Shown one piece after another: positions 37,247 to 49,729 of a stretch of DNA of 64,000 bases (position 1 is its first letter; every line of letters starts with the position of its first letter). The stretch comes from Acidovorax sp. CCYZU-2555. Lineage in GTDB: Bacteria; Pseudomonadota; Gammaproteobacteria; Burkholderiales; Burkholderiaceae_C. Both the position numbers and the translations under genes were made by a program. The notes below the pieces were generated by a model, which saw only the letters and a program-made list of their open reading frames with translations, had not been told where the DNA came from and did no database searches. The stretch is taken from positions 1 to 64,000 of the forward strand of contig NZ_JAHCDD010000015.1 in assembly GCF_018413525.1 (NCBI RefSeq). Direction: 5' to 3'.

Positions 37247-37954
37247 TCAGACCGATCCCGGAAACGGCGGCAGGCGCAACTCGCCGTCGAGCGATGACAG
37301 GCTGTCGCGCGCCGCGCTGGCCACGGCCAGTGCCCAGTCGCGCAACTGGCGGCCCTGGCTGCCTTTTTCGGGCTGCAGCAGGCGCTGGTCGGCGAGGATC
37401 TGCAGCTCGACCATGCCGCCGTCTTCGGTCGCAAAGCGGTAGCTCAGGTGGCTGTAGGGCAGTACCGGCAGTTGCTGCTTGCCGGCGAGCCAGGCCTCGG
37501 TTTCGGGCTTGCTGCGCTTGAGCCATTGCTGCGCCTGGGCATTGCGGCGCAGCCGCAGGCAGTCCATGCGATCGGGGCTGCCGGCTGCTTCGTCGAACAG
37601 CAGTACATCGAGCTCGCGCGGGCAGTTCAGGCCCCAGGACACGGGTTTCCAGAACAGGTTGGAAGCATTGGTGCGCACCAGCACCACGGCCAGCGGCTCC
37701 TGCTTGGCACCGCGCAGCACCAGCGCCCGGCTGCGCAGCGCGATCTTGCCGCCCGTGGTCGGCAGCGGCGCCCAGGCCTCGTCGGCCGCACCCAGATCGG
37801 TCCAGGCACCGGCGGGCAGCGCGAGTTGCGCGCGCCCGGCGGTGTATTGCGCTGAAGACCCGCTGGGCGCATGCGAAGCGCATCCCGCAAGCAGCACTGC
37901 TACCGCCGCACTCCAAAGCGCAGAGCGCACCATAGGCCGTCCCATTCTCTTCAT
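37247..37954 (-). CDS. Lipoprotein of unknown function
   Basis: This 235-residue protein has a signal ending LLAGC (Cys25), so it should be an envelope lipoprotein. I recognise no domain. The mature part contains several tryptophans, a CP/C pair (GLNCPREL, MDCLRLRR) and a region YSHLSYRFATEDGGMVELQI. The ATG at 37954 is preceded by GGAGG eight bases upstream, which supports this start. It lies downstream of nothing obvious and is followed by fadD only in the opposite genome direction after a gap of about 100 bp. Confidence 0.65.
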   Translation of the reverse strand: MKRMGRPMVRSALWSAAVAVLLAGCASHAPSGSSAQYTAGRAQLALPAGAWTDLGAADEAWAPLPTTGGKIALRSRALVLRGAKQEPLAVVLVRTNASNLFWKPVSWGLNCPRELDVLLFDEAAGSPDRMDCLRLRRNAQAQQWLKRSKPETEAWLAGKQQLPVLPYSHLSYRFATEDGGMVELQILADQRLLQPEKGSQGRQLRDWALAVASAARDSLSSLDGELRLPPFPGSV

Positions 37955-38144
37955 TGCAAGTCCTCCCTGCGCATTGGCACGCGCTTGTCAACCGGCCTGT
38001 GTAATTTGTCAGCAAACGCCATGCTGCACGCTGGCCGGGAAAAACGCAAACGGATTGCAATCAAAAAGGGCAAAAAAGCACCCTGCCAAAGCCCGCCGAA
38101 GGGCCTTGGCGCTCCAAATAGGTATTTTCCACCGGCGAAACGGC

Positions 38145-38181
38145 GAAAAAAAAGCCCCCGGGCCAGGGGCCTGGGAGCTTT
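38145..38181 (-). terminator. Terminator after the aldolase gene
   Basis: AAAGCCCCCGGGCC (38151-38164) pairs with GGCCTGGGAGCTTT (38168-38181) with one mismatch and one wobble; on the minus strand it ends in a run of eight or more T. Confidence 0.8.
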
Positions 38182-38202
38182 GCGGTGGCCTGGGCCAGCG
38201 CT

Positions 38203-39267
38203 TCAGTTCACGACTTGCTTGAGCGTGCCGTCGGCATACATGCCGGCGACGACCTGCAGGTTGTGGCCCTTGATCTTGCCGGCCTGGCCTTCGCAGCCGA
38301 ACTCGACGTAGCGCTGCTTGCAGATTTGCTTGGCGGCTTCGCGCGCGGGCTTGAGCCATTCGCGCGCATCGAACTTCTCGGGGTTCTCGAACAGGAACTT
38401 GCGCACCGCGGCCGTCATCGCCAGGCGGATATCGGTGTCGATGTTGATCTTGCGCACGCCGTACTTGATGGCTTCCTGAATTTCTTCCACGGGCACGCCA
38501 TAGGTTTCCTTCATGTTGCCGCCGTACTGGCGAATGATGGCCAGCAGTTCCTGGGGCACCGACGACGAGCCGTGCATCACCAGGTGGGTGTTGGGCAGGC
38601 GGGCGTGGATGTCCTTGACGCGCTGGATCGACAGGATGTCGCCTGTGGGCTTGCGCGTGAACTTGTAGGCGCCGTGGCTGGTGCCGATGGCGATGGCCAG
38701 CGCGTCGAGCTGCGTCGCCTTGACGAACTGCGCGGCTTCTTCGGGGTCGGTCAGCATCTGGCTGTGGTCGAGCTTGCCGACTGCGCCGATGCCGTCTTCT
38801 TCGCCGGCTTCACCGGTTTCAAGCGAGCCCAGGCAGCCCAGTTCGCCTTCGACCGTGACGCCCACGCGGTGGGCCATTTCGACGACCTTGCGCGTCACTT
38901 CGGCGTTGTACTCGAACGAAGCCGGCGTCTTGCCGTCTTCCAGCAGCGAGCCGTCCATCATCACCGACGAGAAGCCCAGGTCGATCGCGCCCTGGCAGAT
39001 CGCGGGCGACTGGCCGTGATCCTGGTGCATGACCAGGGGAATGTGCGGGTACTGCTCGATGGCCGCCTGGATCAGGTGCTTGATGAAAGCTTCACCAGCG
39101 TACTTGCGCGCGCCGGCGCTGGCTTGCAGGATCACGGGTGCGCCGACTTCATCGGCCGCAGCCATCACCGCCTGGACTTGCTCCAGGTTGTTGACGTTGA
39201 AAGCAGGAATGCCATAGCCGTTTTGTGCAGCATGGTCGAGCAGTTCGCGCATCGAGACGAGGGACAT
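38203..39267 (-). CDS. fba: Fructose-bisphosphate aldolase, class II
   Basis: This 354-residue zinc enzyme splits fructose-1,6-bisphosphate or runs the reverse reaction in gluconeogenesis and the Calvin cycle. [20 protein letters not shown] starts the protein, [11 protein letters not shown] carries the catalytic aspartate (Asp83) and zinc histidine (His84), and [12 protein letters not shown] and [18 protein letters not shown] follow. The sequence is of the CbbA-like class IIB type. pyk lies upstream on the same strand with about 190 bp between. Confidence 0.96.
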   Translation of the reverse strand: MSLVSMRELLDHAAQNGYGIPAFNVNNLEQVQAVMAAADEVGAPVILQASAGARKYAGEAFIKHLIQAAIEQYPHIPLVMHQDHGQSPAICQGAIDLGFSSVMMDGSLLEDGKTPASFEYNAEVTRKVVEMAHRVGVTVEGELGCLGSLETGEAGEEDGIGAVGKLDHSQMLTDPEEAAQFVKATQLDALAIAIGTSHGAYKFTRKPTGDILSIQRVKDIHARLPNTHLVMHGSSSVPQELLAIIRQYGGNMKETYGVPVEEIQEAIKYGVRKINIDTDIRLAMTAAVRKFLFENPEKFDAREWLKPAREAAKQICKQRYVEFGCEGQAGKIKGHNLQVVAGMYADGTLKQVVN

Positions 39268-39460
39268 GTCGTGGATCCAATTCAGGGTGGGTAAACAGCC
39301 AGCGCCTGCCGCACGCGGACCTGCCGCGCCACGGCAGGAGCCCGGGCCAAGCGGCCGTAACCGCTGTGTAACCCGGGATTTTATCCCGACTGAAAAACCC
39401 GCACCAGTGGCATCGATGTCGACCTCCACTGGCTCACGGCCAGGCGATGCCGACCCGAGG

Positions 39461-40903
39461 TCAGCTGGCCCGGCAGATTTGCAGCATGTTGGTGCCGCCG
39501 GGCTGGCCCATGGGCAGGCCGCAGGTGATCGCGTAGACGTCGCCTTGCTGCACGATGCCGCGCGCCTTGAGGTGGGCTTCGGCCTGCTCCAGCGCCGTGT
39601 CACGGTCGGCCGAGGTGTCCATCAGCAGAGGGCGCACATTGCGGTACAGCGCCATGCGCCGCTGGGTCTGAACCTTGGGCGTGAGCGCGTAGATCGGGAT
39701 ATGGATGCGCCGGCGGCTCATCCACAGCGCGGTCGAGCCGCTGTCGGTCATCGCCACGATGGCCTTGGCGCCCAGATGGTGGGCGGTGAACAGCGCGCCC
39801 ATCGCAATGCTCTGGTCGATGCGGCCAAAGGTGCGGCCGGTGAAATCGGCATCGCGCTCGACGTCTTCGGCAGCCTCGGCGGCGGTGCAGATGCGCGCCA
39901 TTTCTTCCACGGTTTCCAGCGGGTACTTGCCGGCCGCGGTTTCCGCGCTGAGCATCACCGCGTCGGTGCCGTCGAGCACGGCGTTGGCCACGTCGCTGAC
40001 TTCGGCGCGCGTGGGCACGGGGTTGGTGATCATGCTTTCCATCATCTGCGTCGCGGTGATGACGACCTTGTCCATCTCGCGCGCCATGCGGATCATCTTC
40101 TTTTGCAGCGCGGGCACGGCCGCATTGCCGACTTCCACGGCCAGATCGCCACGCGCGACCATGATGCCGTCCGAGACGCGCAGGATGTCTTCCAGGTGCG
40201 GAATCGCCTCGGCACGCTCGATCTTGGCGATCAGGCCGGGCTTGTGGCGCCATGGCGAGCCCGCCACGTTGCACAGCTGGCGCGCCATCTCCATGTCGGT
40301 CGCGTTCTTCGGAAAGCTCACGGCCACGTAGTCGGCCTGAAAGCCCATCGCAGTCTTGATGTCTTCCATGTCCTTGGCCGTGAGCGCCGGCGCCGTCAGG
40401 CCGCCGCCCTGCTTGTTGATGCCCTTGTTGTTGGACAGCTCGCCGCCGAGCTTGACGGTGGTGTGCACCTCTTCGCCCAGCACCGCATTGACGGTGAGCA
40501 CGATCAGGCCGTCATTGAGCAGCAGCAGGTCGCCGGGCTTCACGTCGCGCGGCAGTTCCTTGTAGTCCAGGCCCACGCCCTGCAGATCGCCGGGTTCGGT
40601 GCGCGAGGCGTCGAGCACAAAGGACGCGCCGGGCTCGAGCATCACGCGGCCTTCGGCGAACTTGCCGACGCGGATCTTGGGGCCTTGCAGGTCGGCCATG
40701 ATGGCCACTTCGCGACCCGCGCGCTGGGCGGCGGCGCGCACCATGGTGGCGCGGTCGATATGGTCCTGGGCAGTGCCGTGGCTGAAATTCAGCCGCACCA
40801 CATTGACGCCGGCACGCACCATGCGCTCTAGCAGCTGGGGATCGCTCGAGGCGGGGCCCAGGGTGGCAACAATCTTCGTGGCGCGGGTCAACGGCTTGGT
40901 CAT
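39461..40903 (-). CDS. pyk: Pyruvate kinase
   Basis: This 480-residue glycolytic enzyme makes ATP and pyruvate from phosphoenolpyruvate. [18 protein letters not shown] at the start, [34 protein letters not shown] and [14 protein letters not shown] follow the family order, as does [14 protein letters not shown] chose the ATG at 40903 ([10 protein letters not shown]); the longer frame has no similarity. Together with fba it forms a same-strand glycolytic pair. Confidence 0.97.
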   Translation of the reverse strand: MTKPLTRATKIVATLGPASSDPQLLERMVRAGVNVVRLNFSHGTAQDHIDRATMVRAAAQRAGREVAIMADLQGPKIRVGKFAEGRVMLEPGASFVLDASRTEPGDLQGVGLDYKELPRDVKPGDLLLLNDGLIVLTVNAVLGEEVHTTVKLGGELSNNKGINKQGGGLTAPALTAKDMEDIKTAMGFQADYVAVSFPKNATDMEMARQLCNVAGSPWRHKPGLIAKIERAEAIPHLEDILRVSDGIMVARGDLAVEVGNAAVPALQKKMIRMAREMDKVVITATQMMESMITNPVPTRAEVSDVANAVLDGTDAVMLSAETAAGKYPLETVEEMARICTAAEAAEDVERDADFTGRTFGRIDQSIAMGALFTAHHLGAKAIVAMTDSGSTALWMSRRRIHIPIYALTPKVQTQRRMALYRNVRPLLMDTSADRDTALEQAEAHLKARGIVQQGDVYAITCGLPMGQPGGTNMLQICRAS

Positions 40904-40969
40904 AAGGCTTTCACGGGAGAGGGATCGGAATTCCATTCTCACACGGAAGCGGTTACATACCGGGTACGA

Positions 40970-41105
40970 AAATGAGGCCCCCACGCTCCCTCACTTCGTG
41001 TGGTCGCTGCCCCCCAAGGGGGCGCGTTTTGCCTTGGGGCGGCCCGGCGGCAAAACCTGGCCCCCACGCTCCCTCACTTCGTGTGGTCGCGCTGGGGAGC
41101 AAAGC
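40970..41105. repeat. GC-rich repeat, copy B (inverted relative to 23365-23473)
   Basis: CCCCCACGCTCCCTCACTTC followed by GTGTGGTCGC occurs twice as a direct repeat, at about 40979 and 41061, around a core CCCCCCAAGGGGGCG and CCTTGGGGCGGCCCGGCGGC. The core is the reverse complement of copy A. It separates pyk from the convergently placed CPBP gene's 3' end. Confidence 0.7.
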
Positions 41106-41117
41106 CCCCCAGATACC

Positions 41118-41897
41118 CTACAACACCGGCCCAATCAGCCCATGCGACATCAAATAGGTCAGCAGATGGGCCAGGATGGCGGCCTCGAGGCCAAAGCGCC
41201 AGCAAAGGAAGCCGCCCATCAGGCCGTAGACGACCTTGCCCAGCAGCACATGCAGCAGCAGCAGGCCCGGCAAGGGCCCGAGCAGCCACCAGGCGAGCAG
41301 CCAATGCGTCGCGGCCCAGAGCAGCGAACACAGCACGACCGCCGCCCAGCCCATGGCTGGCGAAGGCGGCATATCGGCGCGTCCCGACAGACGCCACACG
41401 CCCCAGAAGACCAAGGCCAGCATGCCCCAGCGCACCAGCAATTCGTTGGTCACGCTGCCGTACAGCAGCTTGGCCGCCAGCGGCATGGTGTAGAGCGGTT
41501 CAGCTGCCTTGACGCTCTCGGGCCAGACGATGGCCAGCGTCACCAGCCAGGCTGCACCCGCGACTCCGCCGGCCACGCCCGGCAGCCACACGCGCCGCAG
41601 CGCCTCGCGCGGCGAGCGGCCCGCAATCCAGGTAGTCAGAATCGGCGCCGCCAGCCCCACGCGCGGCGCGAGCTGCACGCCTATGCCCACGGCAAGCGCG
41701 AGCACTGAAGACAGTATCAGCAGCAGCGGCAGGCCCGGTTGTCCGAACGGCGGCGTCACGGGTTGGGTCCGCAGCCAATGCGGCACGATGGACCACACCA
41801 TGGCCGACATGCCGGGCATTCCCAACAGCCAGAGCACCGTGAAGATGCGCCACTGAAGGCGCGGTGGTGCGGAGAGCGTGCTGGAAGCGTCGGACAT
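41118..41897 (-). CDS. CPBP-family membrane metalloprotease-like protein
   Basis: This 259-residue protein has about seven or eight hydrophobic spans and the general look of the CPBP (Rce1/CAAX-protease-like) family. The catalytic motif, usually EExxxR, reads NELLVRWG here, so the first glutamate is Asn. A second polar motif is AATHWLLAWW, with a histidine, and a third contains HVLLGKVVYGLMGG. The ATG at 41897 is the first ATG; a TTG four codons upstream is possible. The role is unknown. Confidence 0.65.
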   Translation of the reverse strand: MSDASSTLSAPPRLQWRIFTVLWLLGMPGMSAMVWSIVPHWLRTQPVTPPFGQPGLPLLLILSSVLALAVGIGVQLAPRVGLAAPILTTWIAGRSPREALRRVWLPGVAGGVAGAAWLVTLAIVWPESVKAAEPLYTMPLAAKLLYGSVTNELLVRWGMLALVFWGVWRLSGRADMPPSPAMGWAAVVLCSLLWAATHWLLAWWLLGPLPGLLLLHVLLGKVVYGLMGGFLCWRFGLEAAILAHLLTYLMSHGLIGPVL

Positions 41898-41955
41898 GGG
41901 AGCAGTCAAGAAAAATGGAAGCGCATGCCGGAGCGTGCGCTGGTGCAGGCATGGT

Positions 41956-43344
41956 TCACGCCAGATCGCGCATCAGCGCTTCGATCTCATCGGCCTTCAC
42001 GGGGACATCGCGCGTGATCAGCTCGCAGCCGTCCTCGGTGACGATGGCGTCGTCCTCGATGCGGATGCCTATATTGTGGAACGCCTCGGGCAGCTCGGCG
42101 CTGGCGCGCAGGTACAGGCCCGGTTCAATGGTGGTGCACATGCCCGGACGCAGGATGCGGCTGGGGCGCTGGCGCAGCGTTTCGCCCGAGAGCGCATCGC
42201 GCCGCGCCGGGCCGGTATCGTCGGCGCCGGGCTCGACATAACTGCCGCAGTCATGCACATCCATGCCCAGCCAGTGGCCGGTGCGGTGCATGTAATACGG
42301 GAAGTAGGCGCGCGTCTCGATCACGTCCTGGGCCGTGCCCACGCGGTTCGCGTCAAGAATGCCCAGGTCGAGCAGGCCCTGGGCCAGCACGGCCAGCGTC
42401 GCATCGTGCGGGTCGCTGAAACGCCGGCCCGCGCGCGTGACCGCCACGGCCGCTTCCTGGCTCGCGAGCACCAGGTCGTAGACCGCGCGCTGCGCGCCCG
42501 TGAACTTGCCGTCGGCGGGGAAAGTGCGCGTGATGTCGCTGGCGTAGCCGTCGAGTTCGCAGCCGGCGTCGATCAGCACCAGATCGCCGGGACGCACCAG
42601 CGCCTTGTCGGCCTGGTAATGCAGCACGCAGGCGTTGGCGCCGGCAGCGACGATGGAGCCGTACGCCGGATATTGCGAGCCATGCTGGCGGAATTCGTGC
42701 AGCAGTTCGGCGTCGAGGTGGTATTCGCGCACTTCTTCGCCGGCCCGCAGCATGCGCGCCGAGCGCTGCATGGCGCGCACATGGGCACCGGCGCTGATGC
42801 GTGCCGCGCGGCGCATGATGTCCTGCTCATGCGTGTCCTTGACCAGGCGCATTTCGTCGAGCAGCGCGCACAGATCACCCTGGTGGGTGGGAGACTGCAC
42901 GCCCATGCGCACGCGGTTGCGCACCTGGGACAGCCAGGTTTCGACCTGCGCGGCGAGTCCGGTGTGAGTGGCGAACGGGAACCACACGCAGTTCGTGTTT
43001 TCCAGCAGACGCGGCAGCCGGGTGTTGATTTCGTTGCTCGAAAACGCCTGGTCCACGCCCAGCGTGGCGACGGCGGCCTCGGGGCCCAGGCGATAGCCGT
43101 CCCAGATTTCGCGCTCGAGGTCCTTGGGCTGGCAAAACAGCGTGCTCTGACCATCACCTTTGAGCACCAGACAAGCTTCGGGCTCGGTGAATCCGGTCAG
43201 GTAATAGAAGTAGCTGTCATGCCGGTAAAGGAAATCCGTGTCGCGATTGCGCGGGCGCACCGGTGCGGTGGGGATGATGGCCACGTCCTGGGGGCCCAGC
43301 TGGGCTGCCAGGCGCGCGCGGCGTTGGGCATAAACAGAGATCAT
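41956..43344 (-). CDS. pepP: Xaa-Pro aminopeptidase
   Basis: This 462-residue M24 metallopeptidase removes an N-terminal residue before proline. The N-terminal AMP_N domain contains PTAPVRPRNRDTDFLYRHDSYFYYLTGF, and the catalytic pita-bread domain has metal ligands in LVLIDAGCELDGYASDITRTF, YYMHRTGHWLGMDVHDCG and GMCTTIEPGLYL, with a final IGIRIEDDAIVTEDG. In many Betaproteobacteria a ubiH-type gene is adjacent; none is here. Confidence 0.95.
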   Translation of the reverse strand: MISVYAQRRARLAAQLGPQDVAIIPTAPVRPRNRDTDFLYRHDSYFYYLTGFTEPEACLVLKGDGQSTLFCQPKDLEREIWDGYRLGPEAAVATLGVDQAFSSNEINTRLPRLLENTNCVWFPFATHTGLAAQVETWLSQVRNRVRMGVQSPTHQGDLCALLDEMRLVKDTHEQDIMRRAARISAGAHVRAMQRSARMLRAGEEVREYHLDAELLHEFRQHGSQYPAYGSIVAAGANACVLHYQADKALVRPGDLVLIDAGCELDGYASDITRTFPADGKFTGAQRAVYDLVLASQEAAVAVTRAGRRFSDPHDATLAVLAQGLLDLGILDANRVGTAQDVIETRAYFPYYMHRTGHWLGMDVHDCGSYVEPGADDTGPARRDALSGETLRQRPSRILRPGMCTTIEPGLYLRASAELPEAFHNIGIRIEDDAIVTEDGCELITRDVPVKADEIEALMRDLA

Positions 43345-43485
43345 GCCGGCTATCGTACTGCGCAGTTGCTTGCAAATGTATCCCCTAAATTAACGGTTTG
43401 ACCACTATTTGCATTCTTGCGCTCAGAGATGTGTGCGGAAGGACGCGGCCGTGTCCTACGAAATGCCGAAATTTCTCACTGGGCC

Positions 43486-44286
43486 TCAGCCCTGCGGCGC
43501 GTTCAATCGATCGAGTCGCTCGGGCGTGCCCACATCGGTCCAGCGCCCGCAATAAATCGACGCGCCGACCCGGCCCGCGGCCATCGCGCGGCGCAGCAGC
43601 GGTCCTAGCGCCGCGCGCTCGCCTGCGGGGTTGCCCGCGGGAATCGCGCACCAGGGCGCGCCGAACAGCTCGGCACGCAGCAGTGCGATCGTGCTGTAGG
43701 TCCAGCGCGGGCGCGGATCGCCTTCGGGCAGATCGAGCGCCAGGCCCTGTTCCGACAGACCGAAGTCCCCCTTGGGATGGTGCTCTGGATTGGCCACGAG
43801 CCACAGATGGGCCAGCTGATCGCTGGCCGTGAAAGCGGCAGCCGCCGCCGCATCGAACGTGAAATCAGGCGCGAACACATCGCCGGCCGCGAGCCAGAAC
43901 ACCGCGCCCAGCTGCGGCAGCGCGCGCGCGATGCCGCCCGCGGTCTCGAGCGCCGAGCCCCGGCCCGACGGGTCTTCAGCGGAATAGATCAACGGCAGTT
44001 GCACGTCTTCGCTGCCGAACACGCTGCCCAGGCGCTGGGGAATCTGCGCGCCCAGCCAGCCGGTATTGATCACCGCGCGCGGCACGCCCGCAGCGGCCAG
44101 CGCCTGCAGATGCCACTGCAGCAGCGGCTGGCCCTGCACTTCGAGCAGGGGCTTGGGGCAGTGGTCGGTCAGCGGTCGCATGCGTTCGCCGCGCCCCGCG
44201 GCCAGCAGCATCGCGGGCGGCTGCAGCAGGCCTGCGGCAGGGGACACAACCGCCGTGAAAGGCGCGGAAAAAGGGGCGAAAGACAT
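43486..44286 (-). CDS. murU: Nucleotidyltransferase, MurU-like
   Basis: This 266-residue protein has the sugar-nucleotidyltransferase start AMLLAAGRGERMRPLTDHCPKPLLEV, then VINTGWLGAQIPQRLG and FWLAAGDVFAPDF. It matches the N-acetylmuramate alpha-1-phosphate uridylyltransferase (MurU) family, used in peptidoglycan recycling. The start is supported by GGAG ten bases before the ATG at 44286. The usual partner kinase (amgK) is not in the window, so the substrate is a family inference. Confidence 0.82.
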   Translation of the reverse strand: MSFAPFSAPFTAVVSPAAGLLQPPAMLLAAGRGERMRPLTDHCPKPLLEVQGQPLLQWHLQALAAAGVPRAVINTGWLGAQIPQRLGSVFGSEDVQLPLIYSAEDPSGRGSALETAGGIARALPQLGAVFWLAAGDVFAPDFTFDAAAAAAFTASDQLAHLWLVANPEHHPKGDFGLSEQGLALDLPEGDPRPRWTYSTIALLRAELFGAPWCAIPAGNPAGERAALGPLLRRAMAAGRVGASIYCGRWTDVGTPERLDRLNAPQG

Positions 44287-44313
44287 GCGCTGAATGCTCC
44301 GAAAATGCAGGCG

Positions 44314-44355
44314 GGTCAAGGGTTTGACCATGGGCTGCACTGTAGTGCATTGCCC
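44314..44355. promoter_or_regulatory. Operator-like dyads upstream of tkt
   Basis: Two dyads lie in the divergent region between murU and tkt: GGTCAA-GGGT-TTGACC (44314-44329) and GGGC-TGCACT-GT-AGTGCA-TT-GCCC (44332-44355). The second is a 24-nt near-perfect palindrome. A candidate -10 (TAAAAT) for tkt lies at 44385-44390. The regulator is unknown. Confidence 0.4.
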
Positions 44356-44435
44356 CGCGATACGGCTCAAAACGGGCTGCCGCTTAAAATATCCGGCTTC
44401 CCCTGACAAACACCCTCCTTTTTCGGAGCGCCCTG

Positions 44436-47528
<3,093 letters not shown>

Positions 47529-47565
47529 TCAGACCGGTCTGCGCTGACGAGCGCAAATCAGTGGC

Positions 47566-47600
47566 AAAGCGCCAGTCCTGCAAGGGGCTGGCGCTTTTTT
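47566..47600 (+). terminator. Terminator of tkt-gapA
   Basis: AAAGCGCCAG (47566-47575) pairs with CTGGCGCTTT (47588-47597), a perfect 10-bp stem, followed by T6. Confidence 0.92.
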
Positions 47601-47728
47601 CATGGGGCGGGCAAGAATGTTTTCCGCATTTGCTCATGCGAAAGAATGCGTTGGCGGCATAAGTGCGCATCCCTAGACTGGCTGGTCCAACGGCTTTGCC
47701 GTCCGCTACCCGCCTACCGTCTCACGCC

Positions 47729-48703
47729 ATGCACCTGCCTTCCCTGACCCGCCGCCGCGTTCTCGCTTCCACCGCCCTTGCCTGGGGCGTCAGCCTGGCG
47801 GGTCTGGCCCATGCGGCCGACCGCACCATCCATATCGTCGTGCCGTTCGGCGCGGGCGCGGTGCAGGACACGGTGCTGCGCGCGTTCAGCAACGAGCTGG
47901 GCCAGGCGCTGCAGGCGACCATCGTCATCGAGAACAAGCCCGGCGCGGGCGGCACGCTGGGCACGCAGGGCGTGGCCCGGTCCAGGCCCGATGGCAACAC
48001 GCTGGTGATGGCGGCCGCAAGCCACCATTTCACGGGCTACATGTACCCCAAGCTGGGCTTCCACCCGGTCAATGACTTCGAGCCCGTGGCCCTGGTTGCG
48101 TCGTCGGGCTATGTGATCGCCGCGCCCGCGGGCAAGGAGCGCACGCTGGCGCAATGGGTTGCCGCCGCCAAGGCCAGCCCCACGCCCTGGAACTACGCGT
48201 CGGCCGGCAACGGCAGCGCCTCGCACCTGGGCATGGCCTCGTTCCTGGCCCAGGCCGGCGTCGAGCAGCAACACATTCCCTACAAGTCGACCGGCGACGC
48301 CGTGCGCGAGCTGCTCGCCGGCCGCGTGCAGGGCGTGACGGCCGCGACCACGGGCCTGATTGCCTTCAAGGACGACCCGCGCGTGCAGTTGCTGGCCTAT
48401 ACCGGCCCCAAGCGCTCGCCGTTCCTGCCCGACCTGCCCACCGTTGCGGAATCGGGCTTCGCGGGCTTCCAGTTCGACACCTGGTACGGCCTGCTCGCTC
48501 CGGCCGGCACGCCGGCCGCCGAAGTGCGCAAGATCAACGCCGCGGTCAACAAGGTGATGGCCGACCCGGTGGTGCAGGAACGCGTGCGCAAGCTCGGCGC
48601 CGAAGCCGCGACCGACACGCCCGCGGGCTTCAAGCAGCTGCTGGCGAAAGACTGGATCAACGCGGGCAATGTGGTGCGCGTTTCGGGCGCACGCGTCGAA
48701 TAA
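47729..48703 (+). CDS. Bug/TctC-family solute-binding protein (1)
   Basis: This 324-residue periplasmic receptor starts with a signal peptide (TRRRVLASTALAWGVSLAGLAHA) whose RRR makes Tat export possible. The mature part begins with the family block IHIVVPFGAGAVQDTVLRAF, followed by IVIENKPGAGGTLGTQGVARS and later TVAESGFAGFQFDTWYGLLAPAG. Such receptors bind carboxylates and work with TctA/TctB, absent here; the ligand is unknown. I start it at 47729, where the signal peptide begins. Confidence 0.88.
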   Translation: MHLPSLTRRRVLASTALAWGVSLAGLAHAADRTIHIVVPFGAGAVQDTVLRAFSNELGQALQATIVIENKPGAGGTLGTQGVARSRPDGNTLVMAAASHHFTGYMYPKLGFHPVNDFEPVALVASSGYVIAAPAGKERTLAQWVAAAKASPTPWNYASAGNGSASHLGMASFLAQAGVEQQHIPYKSTGDAVRELLAGRVQGVTAATTGLIAFKDDPRVQLLAYTGPKRSPFLPDLPTVAESGFAGFQFDTWYGLLAPAGTPAAEVRKINAAVNKVMADPVVQERVRKLGAEAATDTPAGFKQLLAKDWINAGNVVRVSGARVE

Positions 48704-48714
48704 GGCCGGCGGTA

Positions 48715-49689
48715 TCAGTCGAGCTTGATATTGCGCGCCTTGACCACGGCTTGCCAGCGCGTGCTCTCCGCCTTGATGAAAGCCGAGAACTCCTGCGCGC
48801 TGTTGCCCACGGGCTCGAGGCCGGCACGCATCAATCGCTCGCGCACGCCGGCGTCGGCGACGGCTTCACGCGTGGCCTTGCCCAGCAGTTCGACGATGTC
48901 CTTGGGGGTGTTCTTCGGCAGGAAGACGCCGTTCCATTCGAGCACCTCGAAATCCGGCATGCCGCTCTCGCGCAGCGTGGGCACGTTGTCCAGGCCCTGG
49001 ACCCGCTTGCGCGAGCTGACGGCCAGCGCGCGCAGCTTGCCGCCGTTGAGGTACTGCAGCGTCGACGCGGCATTGCCGAAGTACATGTCGACCTGGCCGG
49101 CCATCACATCGGTCAGGGCGGGAGCGCCGCCCTTGTAGGGCACGTGCAGCGTTTCCATCTTGGCCTGGTCGTTGAGCATTTCCGCGGCCAGGTGCGAGCC
49201 GGTGCCGGCGCCGGCCGAGGCATAGGTCAGCTTGCCCGGCGACTGCTTCGCCGCGGCGACCAGCTCGGCCACGGTCTTGTACGGCTTGCTGCTGCCGACC
49301 ACCAGGATCTGCGGCGCCGTCGCCACAAGCGACACCGGAATGAAATCCTTCATCGGGTCGTAGGGCAGCTTGCGCAACGCGCCGTTCACGCCGAAGGCCG
49401 AGGCGTCGTACAGAACCGTATAGCCGTCGGGCAAGGCCTTGGCCACGCTGTCCGCGCCGATGACGCCGCCCGCGCCGGGCTTGTTCTCGATGACCACCGA
49501 CTGGCCCAGGATCTCGCCCATGCGCTGGGCCACGATGCGCGCCGTGTTGTCGGCGCCGCCGCCCGCGGAGTACGGCACGACCATGCGGATCGGCCGGTCG
49601 GGCCAGGCGGCCCAGCTGGCCAGCGGCAGCAATGCAGCGGCCAGGACGAGAACGCGGCGGCCGCGCAGAATTGGGGATGGGTTGAACAT
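48715..49689 (-). CDS. Bug/TctC-family solute-binding protein (2)
   Basis: This 324-residue receptor has a signal peptide (RRVLVLAAALLPLASWA) and the blocks IRMVVPYSAGGGADNTARIV, VVIENKPGAGGVIGADSVAK and TLRESGMPDFEVLEWNGVFLP. It lies 40 bp downstream of an amidohydrolase gene on the same strand, so the pair may import and hydrolyse a cyclic or lactone-type carboxylate. Its 3' end faces the first TctC gene only 11 bp away. Confidence 0.88.
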   Translation of the reverse strand: MFNPSPILRGRRVLVLAAALLPLASWAAWPDRPIRMVVPYSAGGGADNTARIVAQRMGEILGQSVVIENKPGAGGVIGADSVAKALPDGYTVLYDASAFGVNGALRKLPYDPMKDFIPVSLVATAPQILVVGSSKPYKTVAELVAAAKQSPGKLTYASAGAGTGSHLAAEMLNDQAKMETLHVPYKGGAPALTDVMAGQVDMYFGNAASTLQYLNGGKLRALAVSSRKRVQGLDNVPTLRESGMPDFEVLEWNGVFLPKNTPKDIVELLGKATREAVADAGVRERLMRAGLEPVGNSAQEFSAFIKAESTRWQAVVKARNIKLD

Positions 49690-49729
49690 GGTGATGTCTC
49701 CTTTTTTTAGGTATGGGTATCCGGGCCGG

